DNA of 64,000 bases from Roseitranquillus sp963709765 (GTDB lineage Bacteria; Pseudomonadota; Alphaproteobacteria; Rhodobacterales; Rhodobacteraceae), in assembly GCA_963709765.1 (NCBI GenBank), contig CAVPXL010000001.1, positions 186,001 to 250,000 of the forward strand, read 5' to 3'. A program made the position numbers and the translations under genes. How positions within the stretch are numbered: position 1 is the stretch's first letter; every line of letters starts with the position of its first letter. The notes under the pieces are model-generated. The model was not told where the DNA came from, searched no databases, and worked only from the letters and a program-made list of their open reading frames with translations. Of this stretch, positions 52,527 to 63,686 are shown piece after piece.

Positions 52527-54065
52527 TCAAGCGAAATCGCGGGCGAATTCGTCGATCGCCGAGCGGATCTTTTCCTCGAGTTCACCTTTCACCTTGCGGT
52601 CGTTATTGGTGATGTCGTCCAGCAGATCGGAATGCTTGGAGCGCAGATGATGCAGCAGTCCTTGCTCGAAGGGCCCCACCTGGCTGACCTTGATCTTGTC
52701 GAGATATCCGTTCGTTCCCGCGAAGATGACGCAGACGATCTCGGCATTGGTGAGCGGCGAGTATTGCGGCTGCTTCATCAGTTCAGTGAGGCGTGCACCG
52801 CGGTTGAGCAGACGTTGCGTTGACGCGTCGAGATCCGAGCCGAACTGTGCGAATGCGGCCATCTCGCGATACTGCGCCAGCTCCAGCTTGATCTTGCCGG
52901 CAACCGACTTCATCGCGTCAGTCTGTGCCGACGAGCCCACCCGGCTAACAGAGAGGCCAGTGTTCACCGCGGGACGAATACCCTGATAGAAGAGTTCGGT
53001 TTCGAGGAAGATCTGGCCGTCGGTGATCGAGATCACGTTGGTCGGGATGAACGCCGAAACATCCCCCCCTTGGGTCTCGATGATCGGGAGTGCCGTCAGC
53101 GAGCCTGATCCATGGTCTGCGTTGAGCTTCGCCGACCGCTCCAGAAGACGGGAGTGAAGGTAGAAGACGTCACCCGGGTAGGCTTCGCGCCCCGGAGGAC
53201 GGCGAAGAAGAAGCGACATCTGGCGGTAGGCCACAGCCTGCTTGGAAAGGTCGTCGTAGACGATGAGGCCATGCCGGCCATTGTCCCTGAAGAACTCAGC
53301 CATGGCGGTTGCCGAATAAGGCGCCAGAAACTGCATCGGCGCGGGATCCGATGCCGTGGCGGCGACGACAATGGAATAAGCCATTGCGCCGGTTTCCTCG
53401 AGCTTCTTGACGAGCTGAGCGACCGTCGAACGCTTCTGGCCGATCGCCACATAGATGCAGTAAAGCTTCCGGTCTTCGTCGTCACCGGCGGCTTCGTTGT
53501 AAGATTTCTGGTTCAGAATGGCGTCCATCGCCACGGCTGACTTGCCGGTCTGGCGGTCGCCGATGATCAACTCCCGCTGGCCGCGGCCGATCGGGATCAT
53601 CGCGTCGATCGCCTTGAGGCCGGTCGCCATCGGCTCGTGCACCGAGCGGCGGGGGATGATGCCGGGCGCCTTCACGTCGGCCGTACGCGTCTCGGAGGCG
53701 TCGATCGGGCCCTTGCCGTCGATGGGCTGGCCGAGTCCGTCGACAACGCGCCCCAGGAGCGCGTCGCCAGCCGGAACCGAGACAATCGAGTTTGTGCGTT
53801 TGACCGTGTCACCTTCCTTGATCGCACGGTCGCTGCCGAAAATCACGATGCCCACGTTGTCGGTTTCGAGGTTCAGCGCCATCCCCATGATGCCGCCAGG
53901 AAACTCGACCATCTCGCCGGCCTGAACGTTGTCGAGACCGTGAACCCGGGCAATCCCATCGCCCACCGACAGGACGCGACCGACTTCGGCGACCTCGGCC
54001 TCTTCACCGAAGTTCCGGATCTGCTCTTTGAGAATGGCAGAAATTTCAGCAGCTTAAATCGCCAT
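52527..54065 (-). pseudogene. atpA: ATP synthase F1 subunit alpha, with premature stop at codon 4
   Basis: Non-catalytic nucleotide-binding subunit of F1. The expected start at 54065 reads ATG GCG ATT TAA, then GCT GCT GAA ATT: MAI-stop-AAEISAILKEQ. Homologues have Gln (CAA) at this place, so one C-to-T change creates the stop. After it the frame is open and normal to the end (Walker A GDRQTGKSA, C-terminal EEKIRSAIDEFARDFA). The next usable start is a GTG at 53966, which would drop 33 conserved residues. Probably a base error in an intact gene. Confidence 0.88.
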
Positions 54066-54066
54066 A

Positions 54067-54627
54067 TTAACCGGCCTCTTTCATGGTGTTCTTGAGTGCG
54101 GCAAGCTTCGAGCGGATCGATGTATCAATCATCTTGGAGCCGAGCTGAACGCGAAGGCCGCCGATAAGGTTCTTGTCGACGGAGAGTTCAATCTTCACGT
54201 CACCCCCAGCTGCCTCCTTCAACGCATCTGTCAGCTTCTGCCGCTGTTCGTCGGAAAGTTCCCTGGCCGCGACGACTTCGGCCGTCACGACACCCTTTTC
54301 GCGCGCGATTCGCGCGCGCAACACCTGCACCAACTGAGGCAGGACGAACAGACGACGCTTCGTCGCCATGAGACGAAGCGTGTTCGCCACGATCTGCGAA
54401 AGCCCCATCTTCTTTCCGATCAGGGTGATCGCCTTTTCCTGCTGGTCGCGACTGTAGACCGGCGAAGAGATGAGTTCGCGAAAGTCCTCACTGTCCTTCA
54501 GCGCCGCAGCAAGCGTGTCGACATCGGATTCCACCGTATCGATAGCGTTGTCATCCTTCGCCAGTTCGAAGATGGCCGTCGCATAGCGCGAGGCAATGCC
54601 CGTCGAGATCGAAGCCGGTTCGGACAC
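54067..54627 (-). CDS. atpH: ATP synthase F1 subunit delta
   Basis: Peripheral-stalk subunit connecting F1 to F0, 186 residues. It begins (V)SEPASISTGIASRYATAIF, has the segments EDFRELISSPVYSRDQQEKA and VDKNLIGGLRVQLGSKMIDT, and ends LAALKNTMKEAG. GTG at 54627 was chosen because ggaagg lies six bases upstream and the N-terminus matches relatives; a GTG two codons earlier is too close to it. First gene of the F1 operon; F0 genes are elsewhere, as in other Rhodobacterales. Confidence 0.93.
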   Translation of the reverse strand: MSEPASISTGIASRYATAIFELAKDDNAIDTVESDVDTLAAALKDSEDFRELISSPVYSRDQQEKAITLIGKKMGLSQIVANTLRLMATKRRLFVLPQLVQVLRARIAREKGVVTAEVVAARELSDEQRQKLTDALKEAAGGDVKIELSVDKNLIGGLRVQLGSKMIDTSIRSKLAALKNTMKEAG

Positions 54628-54781
54628 ATCCACCCTTCCGTTTTTTTTGCCCCTCACCCAGCCGACTAGCATCGGGTGGGCCTTGTGAAATTGGGCCGAC
54701 CGCAGCCACGCCAAAATCGCGGCGGGTGTAGCAGGAAGGTTCACACCTCGCAACCGCCTTAACCTTTGACTTGTCACCACG

Positions 54782-55528
54782 TCAGGCGGGACGGCCTCCG
54801 GTCTGGGGCATCGGATCAAGCACGCGCAGCGGCCGACGAACGCGCTCGGAAACCCCTGAACGGATCGGCGTATGGGCGTGCTTCACCGCCTCCACCAGCA
54901 GAACGCCGCCAGCATAGCGATTCGATATGCGCTGACCCGCTCGTTCCCAGAACGGGCCTGTCCGCAGCCAGAAACGCTGTTCTGTCGGGGGCTGGAACAG
55001 CGCGACGGCGTGGCGCTCGGGCTCGAAGCCATGACGGCCCAACTGCGTCTCGAGTTGAGTTAGTGTGTAGGGCCGCCCGAAGCCGTAGGGGGTCCGGTCG
55101 CGCCGCGCCCAGAGACCCGCACAATTCGGCACGATGAAAAGCGCCCTTCCGCCCGGCCCGAGAACGCGATGACACTCGTCGAGAAGAAGAGACGGCCGCT
55201 CGGAAGTTTCCAGACCGTGAAGCACGATGAGTTTGTCGGCACGCCCGGTCTCGATCGGCCACAGGGTTTCCTCGCAGAGAACCGAGACATTCGCCGATCC
55301 AGCCGGCCAGGGCATGACCCCTTGCTGCCCGGGCATCAGCGCCAGCACCCGGCGAGCATCTGGCAGATAAGGGCGCAGGAGCGGCACGGCGAAACCGAAA
55401 CCGACCAGCGTCTGCCGACTCGCTTCGGGCCAAATCGAGAGTACCTGATTTCGCACCATCTTCTGAGCGGCGCGCCCCAGCCGAGTGCGATAATAGAATG
55501 TGTTCAGGTCAAGTACGTCAAGGTGCAT
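54782..55528 (-). CDS. Class I SAM-dependent methyltransferase
   Basis: 248-residue putative methyltransferase, divergent from gloB. The pattern is of the Methyltransf_11 type: VLALMPGQQGVMPWPA near the N-terminus, DKLIVLHGLETSERPSLLLD, then ECHRVLGPGGRALFIVPNCA. The usual Gly-rich SAM motif is weak, so activity is not certain. The pairing with gloB is a common arrangement in Rhodobacterales as far as I recall. The substrate is unknown. Confidence 0.8.
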   Translation of the reverse strand: MHLDVLDLNTFYYRTRLGRAAQKMVRNQVLSIWPEASRQTLVGFGFAVPLLRPYLPDARRVLALMPGQQGVMPWPAGSANVSVLCEETLWPIETGRADKLIVLHGLETSERPSLLLDECHRVLGPGGRALFIVPNCAGLWARRDRTPYGFGRPYTLTQLETQLGRHGFEPERHAVALFQPPTEQRFWLRTGPFWERAGQRISNRYAGGVLLVEAVKHAHTPIRSGVSERVRRPLRVLDPMPQTGGRPA

Positions 55529-55591
55529 TGCGGCGGAACCATCGATGCGCGAGGCTTGGAGAGGAAAGTATCACGGGCAAAAGGAATGGCC

Positions 55592-56353
55592 ATGTCCCTC
55601 GAGATCGTCACTGTTCCGTGCCGGACCGACAACTATGCTTATCTGCTGCACGAGCGCGAGACCGGCCGAACCGCGCTGGTCGATGCGCCGGAGGCAGGGC
55701 CGGTCCGGTCCGCGCTGGCCGAGCGTGGGTGGACGCTGAATGAGATCTGGATCACGCACCACCACGACGATCATGTGGCTGCGGTGGCCGCCTTGCGCGA
55801 CGGGGCGACCGTGACAGGCGCTTCAGCCGATCGCCATCGGCTACCGCCGCTCGATCGCGAGGTCGAACCGGGAGAGAGTTTCGACTTTGCCGCGCAGGAG
55901 GTCCGGGTGATCGACGTTCCGGGGCACACGGTGGGCCATATTGCTTTTTATCTGCCCCAGACTGATGCGGTATTTACGGCAGACAGTCTGATGGCCCTGG
56001 GCTGCGGACGGCTGTTCGAAGGCACCGCAGAACAGATGTGGGGCAGTCTTGCGCGTCTCGCCCAACTGCCGGAGAATACACTGGTCTATTCGGGGCACGA
56101 ATACACCGCGACCAACGCGAGATTTGCCCTGACGATTGAACCTGACAACGCCGCGCTTATCTCTCGAGCAGACGACATCGAGGCGGCTCGGGCGGAAGGA
56201 CATCCGACTGTTCCTGCCTCGATGGCTCTCGAAAAGATGACCAATCCGTTTCTCCGAGCGGATCTTCCCGAACTCAAAGCCGCGATCGGCATGCCGGAAA
56301 GGGATGCCGTCGATGTCTTCGCCGAGATCCGAACGCGAAAGGACCGGTTCTGA
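55592..56353 (+). CDS. gloB: Hydroxyacylglutathione hydrolase (glyoxalase II)
   Basis: Metallo-beta-lactamase-fold enzyme that hydrolyses S-lactoylglutathione in methylglyoxal detoxification. The 253-residue protein has the metal motif THHHDDH at 55-61, IDVPGHTVGHIAFYL, FTADSLMALGCGRLFEG and the YSGHEYTATNARFAL glutathione-site segment. ATG at 55592 (MSLEIVTVPCRTDNYAYL) has aaagga at better spacing than the ATG at 55586. Confidence 0.95.
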   Translation: MSLEIVTVPCRTDNYAYLLHERETGRTALVDAPEAGPVRSALAERGWTLNEIWITHHHDDHVAAVAALRDGATVTGASADRHRLPPLDREVEPGESFDFAAQEVRVIDVPGHTVGHIAFYLPQTDAVFTADSLMALGCGRLFEGTAEQMWGSLARLAQLPENTLVYSGHEYTATNARFALTIEPDNAALISRADDIEAARAEGHPTVPASMALEKMTNPFLRADLPELKAAIGMPERDAVDVFAEIRTRKDRF

Positions 56354-56525
56354 CGTCGCCCCTATTCGCGGCAACAACGACACGACTGCGCACGACACGA
56401 CCATTTGTGAAGGTCGTTGCGCAGAATCATCTTGAAGGACGGCGCCTCACACCGAACTTTAAGATTGAGAGCACACGGTCATGTGCGGGCCAGCCCGCCC
56501 AGCCATATCAGAAGGAGCACGCGCC

Positions 56526-58844
<2,319 letters not shown>

Positions 58845-58866
58845 CTTCGCGGCCAGGCCATTCACG

Positions 58867-58893
58867 CAACGCCCGCTCATTCGGCGGGCGTTG
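58867..58893 (+). terminator. clpA terminator hairpin
   Basis: Perfect 10-base stem (caacgcccgc with gcgggcgttg) and 7-base loop, 22 bases after the clpA stop, followed by tcgtttcgg. It sits between convergent genes and may serve both. Confidence 0.72.
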
Positions 58894-58902
58894 TCGTTTC
58901 GG

Positions 58903-59370
58903 TCACGTCCGCCCGGGCCATGCCAGCAACGGGCCGGTCCTGAAATATGAGACGTTGTTGGTCAAGATGGTCTCCGGCGCCAGACGGATCAGCCGGCCAT
59001 CTGGATCGTCGGGACGGGCGACGATGTCGACGAACCATCGATTCCAGCGGCCCGGATCGGCGTCGAGGTACTTGGCCAACAGCCGCCGGAACAATGGCGG
59101 CGCCATCGGCTCAACCGTCGCCCTGCCGCGCAGGCCAAGATGCGCTAGAATCCCTTCGGCATTGTCGTAGTGGACAATTTCGACGGCGCAGCGTGGATCC
59201 CGGTCCAGGCGCCTGACCGAACTGCCCGCCGCATGGCCGAGCATCCAGAGCGCGTCTCTCTCCCAAATAAACCAGACGGGGGCGTTCCGCGGCCCTTCCG
59301 GCGAGATCGTGGCAAGATTTGCCATGAGCGGCAGCGCCAGAACCAGCTCCGGGTCGAACGGTCGGCCCAT
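58903..59370 (-). CDS. Pyridoxamine 5'-phosphate oxidase-fold protein
   Basis: 155-residue flavin-binding split-barrel protein. PPOX-like features: LPLMANLATISPEGPRNAPV, WFIWERDALWMLGHAAGSS then VRRLDRDPRCAVEIV, and GLRGRATVEP. These proteins bind FMN, F420 or heme; the cofactor and substrate here are unknown. It lies three bases downstream of the OmpA-like gene on the same strand, so it may be co-transcribed with the motor pair. Confidence 0.83.
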   Translation of the reverse strand: MGRPFDPELVLALPLMANLATISPEGPRNAPVWFIWERDALWMLGHAAGSSVRRLDRDPRCAVEIVHYDNAEGILAHLGLRGRATVEPMAPPLFRRLLAKYLDADPGRWNRWFVDIVARPDDPDGRLIRLAPETILTNNVSYFRTGPLLAWPGRT

Positions 59371-59373
59371 TCT

Positions 59374-61740
59374 CTAACGCTCGGTCAGCTTAAGCTCGAT
59401 CCGCCTGTTGCGCGCCCGCGCCTCTGGAGTGTCGTCGTCGGCCACGGGCTGATACTGGCCAAAGCCAGTCGCAGCAAGGCGATTGGGTGGAAAGCCGAGT
59501 TCTTCGGTCATGAAGCGCACCACGGAAAGGGCACGTGCCTGGCTCAGCTCCCAGTTGTCGGCGTACCGTCCGAAACCCGACAGTGGCGTGTCGTCCGTGT
59601 GCCCGTCCACACGAACAACCCAATCGATATCGTCGGGAATGTCGTTGGCCACGCCACTGAGCAGCTGCTCCACGCGCCTGATCTGGGTCCTGCCCCCGGA
59701 CGATAGCGTGGCGGAGCCAGGCTGGAACAACACCTCGGAGGAGAAGACAAATCGATCCCCCTCGATGCGGACGCCTTCGCGGCCCGTCAGAAGATCGCTG
59801 AGCTGGCGCAGGAACTGGGACTGGAAACGCGCGAGTTGCTCTGTTTCTGCCTCAAGGCGCCGGCGCTCGGCTTCTTCGAGTTCCGCCCGCCGTCGCTGTT
59901 CGGTCGCGACCCGCGCCAACGCCTGGTTGAGCTGCGACCCGAGTGCCTCGATGCGGACCTGCGCGTTGTCGTCGGCATCCTGCGCGGCATCGAGCAACGC
60001 CTGAAGCGAACCGAGCTGGCTGCGCAACTCGGCAACCTGCTGATTGAGCGCCTCTACCTCGCGCTGACTTTCGGCTGAAGCGGCGGCCTCGTCCTCAAGC
60101 GCACGGTTGGCCTCGGCCAGCAGAGCCTGCCGCCGCTCGGCCACGCTCATCTGCTCCCGCGTCGCGTTCTCCGCCGCCAGCTTTGCGGCAAGCGCAGCTT
60201 CGAGTTCGGCCCGCAAGACCGGCGCCTTTTCGGCGACGCCTCGCAGCTGCTCGGCCTCGGCCCGCGCCGCGGCCAGCGCCGCAGCAAGCCTGTCCCGTTC
60301 TTTCACCTCGACGCCCGCCGCCTCGCGCAGCTCGGCAAGCTCGGATTGAGCTGCCGCCAGGTCCTCGCGCGTCTCGTCCAGGTCTCCCGCATAGGCATCT
60401 CGGGCGAGTTGAAGGGAGGCCAGGGTTGTGTTCAGGTTCTCGATCTCGCCTTTCGCCACATCCTGAGCGGAGAGCGCCGCTACGAGAGCCGATTCTACGC
60501 TCGTCAGCTTGTCCTCGACCTCGGCGCGCTCCGCTTCGGTCGCGGCCAGCGCACTCGCGGCCTCTTCCGCTTCGCGCCGGCTGTCGGCCAGAGCCGTTTC
60601 GGCATCATCCTGCGCCGACAAGGCCGTTGCCAGGCGACCCTCCAGCTCGTTCGAAGCGCTCCTTGCCGCCGCCAGGAGCGCCAGCGTCTCTTCGGCCTCC
60701 TGCCGCTTTTCTTCCAGCGCCAGAGACATCGCGGTCAGTTCGGCGTCCGCGTCCTCGAGCCGTTGGCGCAGGGCTTCGGCCGCCGCTGCCTCGGCAAGCC
60801 GAGCAGCCTCCTCTTCAGAGAGGGACGCCTCGATGTCGTCGAGATTCTCGCGCAGCGCCTGTGCGGCAGCGGCTTCGGCGAGCCGGCCCTGTTCGGTTTC
60901 ATTCAGCGCAGTCTCGGCGTCAGCCAGTCTGGCGCGCAGGGCCTCGGCCGCCGCGACTTCGGCCAGTCGCGCCGCCTCTTCGTCGGAAAGAGCCTGCGCC
61001 GTTGCATCCAACTCGGACGACAGGCGCGCTTCAGTGCCTTTCGATGCGTCCAGCGCCGCCAGCGTTTCGCTCAACGTCGCCTCGCGATCGGAAAGTCGGG
61101 CCAACGCAGATTGCAAGGACGACTCCCGCTCGGCCAGATCCGCCCGCAGATCCTCGGTCAGCGATTCAAGAGCTTCGCGCCGGGCTGCCGCCAGGCGGGC
61201 AGCTTCGGCCTGCGCGTCAATCTCGCCGCGCGCCTGGGCCAGCGCCAGGTTCATGGCCTCCTGTTCGTCCATGAGGCGCGTCTGCTCGGCGCTCAGATCG
61301 GCGATCTCGGCCTGCGCATCGTCGCGCTCGGCCAGAAGCGAGGCGACCTGCGCCTCGAAGGACGCGATGCGCTGCTGGCGCGCCTCGAGTTCGGCCGTCT
61401 GTTCCTCGGAACGGGCTGTCAGTGAAGCGATAAGAGTGTTCTGGTTCTCCACCTGTGCGCGGGCCTCGTCCAGCGCGAGACCGAGCGTTTCGGTCGTCCC
61501 CTCCAGCCGGGCAACTTCCTGCTGTTCGGCGCCGAGCGCCCGCGCGAGCGCGTCGATCTCGGCCGTCAGCTCCGTCAGCTCCGATCGTTGCCCGGTGATC
61601 GTCTCGCGCAGGACATGCTGAACGACCATGAATATCGTGAGCACGAACATCAGAACCAGAAGCAGCGCGGTCATGGCGTCGACAAAGCCCGGCCAGATCG
61701 AGCCAGCCATGCGGTTGACGGATCGGCGGCTCAGCGGCAT
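59374..61740 (-). CDS. OmpA/MotB-like protein with a giant periplasmic coiled coil
   Basis: 788 residues. One membrane helix (about 22-41) contains D21 at its start (WPGFVDAMTALLLVLMF), positioned like the proton-carrying Asp of MotB/ExbD/TolR. Residues about 45-640 are almost continuous heptad coiled coil rich in Ala, Glu, Arg and Leu, with three 28-residue repeats at 253-336. The C-terminal OmpA domain (655-788) has the peptidoglycan-binding segments VDGHTDDTPLSGF and NWELSQARALSVV. The ExbB-like gene lies four bases upstream. A stator that reaches the cell wall is inferred; the load it moves is unknown. Confidence 0.88.
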   Translation of the reverse strand: MPLSRRSVNRMAGSIWPGFVDAMTALLLVLMFVLTIFMVVQHVLRETITGQRSELTELTAEIDALARALGAEQQEVARLEGTTETLGLALDEARAQVENQNTLIASLTARSEEQTAELEARQQRIASFEAQVASLLAERDDAQAEIADLSAEQTRLMDEQEAMNLALAQARGEIDAQAEAARLAAARREALESLTEDLRADLAERESSLQSALARLSDREATLSETLAALDASKGTEARLSSELDATAQALSDEEAARLAEVAAAEALRARLADAETALNETEQGRLAEAAAAQALRENLDDIEASLSEEEAARLAEAAAAEALRQRLEDADAELTAMSLALEEKRQEAEETLALLAAARSASNELEGRLATALSAQDDAETALADSRREAEEAASALAATEAERAEVEDKLTSVESALVAALSAQDVAKGEIENLNTTLASLQLARDAYAGDLDETREDLAAAQSELAELREAAGVEVKERDRLAAALAAARAEAEQLRGVAEKAPVLRAELEAALAAKLAAENATREQMSVAERRQALLAEANRALEDEAAASAESQREVEALNQQVAELRSQLGSLQALLDAAQDADDNAQVRIEALGSQLNQALARVATEQRRRAELEEAERRRLEAETEQLARFQSQFLRQLSDLLTGREGVRIEGDRFVFSSEVLFQPGSATLSSGGRTQIRRVEQLLSGVANDIPDDIDWVVRVDGHTDDTPLSGFGRYADNWELSQARALSVVRFMTEELGFPPNRLAATGFGQYQPVADDDTPEARARNRRIELKLTER
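60733..60984 (-). repeat. Three tandem 84-base (28-residue) coiled-coil repeats
   Basis: Residues 253-280, 281-308 and 309-336 of the OmpA-like protein are three equal units of four heptads each, with the shared pattern EEAARLAEAAAAEALRxRL followed by DAxxxL. The exact length suggests recent in-frame duplication. Confidence 0.8.
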
Positions 61741-61744
61741 CCGC

Positions 61745-62953
61745 TCAGTTCCGTCGGCCGACCAGAGGTGTCGGCTTGTCGCTGCCGCGCTCGCGGGCGG
61801 CCAGCCGGATCACCTTCACGAGCTGCGCGATCTCGGCGCGCAGATCGGCCACGGTTTCCTGCCGTCCGGCAGACAGCTCTTCCAGGATACGCAGAAGCTG
61901 CACGTCGATGGAGCGCAGGCGCATCCGGCTTTCACTGTCGTCAATCTCGGCAGGCGCCGAGAGCGCACCCTGTTCGAGCAATCCGACAAGCCGCTCCTGC
62001 CCCTCCGCGACACGGTTCATGGCGGTTTCGGCGCCGTGCTCGCTCATGCGTTCGGCCAATCGCTCCACCGACGACGCGAGAACGGCGAGACGCTCGTCGG
62101 TCTGCGAGCGGCCGGTATCCACATCGGCGTAAAGCGCCTGCATCGCGGCCATGCGCTCGGCCATCTGCTCCAGAACGCTCGTCAGCGCGCCGGTGTCCGC
62201 CCCACCCTCGGAATCGCCCGACGCGAAGCCGATGCGCGTGATGGTCGACATCCACTCCTCGAGCTCTCGATAGAAGCGATTTTGTCCGTGTCCGGCGAAA
62301 AGCTCCAGAAGACCAACCACGAGTGACCCGGCCAAGCCCAGAAGCGACGAGGCGAAGGCCACGCCCATCCCGCCCAGCTGCGCCTCCAGACCGCTCATGA
62401 GCCGCGCGAAGACAGCGACCCCGTCCTCGCTCTCCTGGGGCGCCAGAGACCGGATGGTCTCGATCAGCGCGGGGACCGTGGTTGCAAGACCGTAGAACGT
62501 GCCCAGAAGACCAAGGAATATCAGAAGGTTGGTCACGTATCTGGTGATGTCTCGCGCCTCGTCGATGCGGGCTGCGACGCTGTCGAGAATCGACCGGGCT
62601 GACGCGGCGCCCAGATGCATTCGCGCGCCCCGGGAACGCAGGAGCGACGCGAGCGGTGCCAGCAATCGCGGCGCGCGCGTCAACTGGTGGCCCGGGCGAT
62701 TGGCCGCGAAGCCCTCGATCCAGTTGACTGAACTGATCAGTTGCGTGACCTGCCAGAAGCAGGCCGCGACCCCGAAAAGGAAGACGAGGCCGATAAAGCC
62801 GTTGAGCCACGGATTGGCCAGGAACACTGGGCCGATCCGCGGCAAGGCCAGGTAGGCGCCAGCTGCCACCAGTGCCAGCACGACGATCATCATGACGATC
62901 TGGCGAACCGGTTGCGAGAACTGGGGCGCGGCCTCGCGGTCGGGCTGGCCCAT
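61745..62953 (-). CDS. MotA/TolQ/ExbB-type proton channel protein
   Basis: 402 residues with four membrane segments: about 18-38, 48-70, then the conserved pair near 148-170 (VTNLLIFLGLLGTFYGLATT) and 208-235 (VAFASSLLGLAGSLVVGLLE). The last two match the TolQ/ExbB channel helices, including LLGTFYGL. A C-terminal tail of about 160 residues has coiled-coil character (LAVLASSVERLAERMSEHG). ATG at 62953 avoids 21 extra polar residues of the longest frame. With the OmpA-like partner it probably forms a 5:2 proton-driven motor; its cargo is unknown. Confidence 0.86.
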   Translation of the reverse strand: MGQPDREAAPQFSQPVRQIVMMIVVLALVAAGAYLALPRIGPVFLANPWLNGFIGLVFLFGVAACFWQVTQLISSVNWIEGFAANRPGHQLTRAPRLLAPLASLLRSRGARMHLGAASARSILDSVAARIDEARDITRYVTNLLIFLGLLGTFYGLATTVPALIETIRSLAPQESEDGVAVFARLMSGLEAQLGGMGVAFASSLLGLAGSLVVGLLELFAGHGQNRFYRELEEWMSTITRIGFASGDSEGGADTGALTSVLEQMAERMAAMQALYADVDTGRSQTDERLAVLASSVERLAERMSEHGAETAMNRVAEGQERLVGLLEQGALSAPAEIDDSESRMRLRSIDVQLLRILEELSAGRQETVADLRAEIAQLVKVIRLAARERGSDKPTPLVGRRN

Positions 62954-63035
62954 GCGGACTTGTCCTATCTCTGCTCTCCTTGCGCCATTGGTAGGCGATG
63001 GTGGCGGACCTGCCAACCTTGAAACGAATCGGTGG

Positions 63036-63575
63036 TTAAGCGCAGAGGCGTCTCACCCGCGCAGCGAGCCAGTCGAGGTCCGGGTCGTTGATGCCAAGCT
63101 CGTGCAGATGCTGCGCGGTGTTCCACAGATACTCGGTATTCGGCCCTCGCCCGCCAATGGCCGCCGCGATGATTGACGCCTGTTCATCGAGCGGCAGGCC
63201 ATGGATGTATTGTTCGTGTGCAGTGTCCACCACGTAGGTTACGGCCTCGACCCGTCGGCCATCGCGCAGCGAGAGATCGACGCGCTTCTCGATATATGCT
63301 GACGACACCAGCTCGCGTTCGCGCAGCGCTGCCAGGGTTTGCGCCTCGGTTCCCGACGCCGCCCGGAGCGCCAGACCGGTGCAACTGCGTCCCGGCCAGG
63401 GATCGAGGGCCAGCACGAGGCCCGGTTCGGCTTCGGTGCCGCGATGATGGATGGATCGCATGCAGAACGAGCGCGAATAATCCGGAAGGGTTGCGATGAC
63501 GCGCTCCGTGACCTCGAAACCCGCATGCCACATCAGCGAACCGTAGCCGAAAACCCAGAGTTGCCCTTCGTCCAT
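63036..63575 (-). CDS. Glutathione-specific gamma-glutamylcyclotransferase (ChaC family)
   Basis: Cleaves the gamma-glutamyl bond of glutathione, giving 5-oxoproline and Cys-Gly. The 179-residue protein has the family substrate loop WVFGYGSLMWHAGFE, then YSRSFCMRSIHHRGTEAEPG and YIEKRVDLSLRDGR. ATG at 63575 fits the family start; a TTG at 63587 would add four residues. Confidence 0.9.
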   Translation of the reverse strand: MDEGQLWVFGYGSLMWHAGFEVTERVIATLPDYSRSFCMRSIHHRGTEAEPGLVLALDPWPGRSCTGLALRAASGTEAQTLAALRERELVSSAYIEKRVDLSLRDGRRVEAVTYVVDTAHEQYIHGLPLDEQASIIAAAIGGRGPNTEYLWNTAQHLHELGINDPDLDWLAARVRRLCA

Positions 63576-63686
63576 GCAGAAATCCAACCTCTGTCACTAT
63601 ATATCCGCGCCCGCCTTCGGGTCGTCGCGAGTGGTCGGCGCCGACGCTCCGCCTTATAAGCACGGCAAATCGGCAGAGGGAACGCC

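Noticed and set aside
60183..61621. Plus-strand frames of more than 350 codons opposite the coiled-coil gene
   Set aside because: The repetitive codon pattern of the coiled coil keeps the other frames open (Ala/Ser/Arg-rich shadows).
59374..62953. Zorya anti-phage system
   Set aside because: The ExbB- and OmpA-like pair resembles ZorA/ZorB in parts, but the long coil is on the OmpA-like partner and no ZorC, ZorD or ZorE-type gene is next to it.
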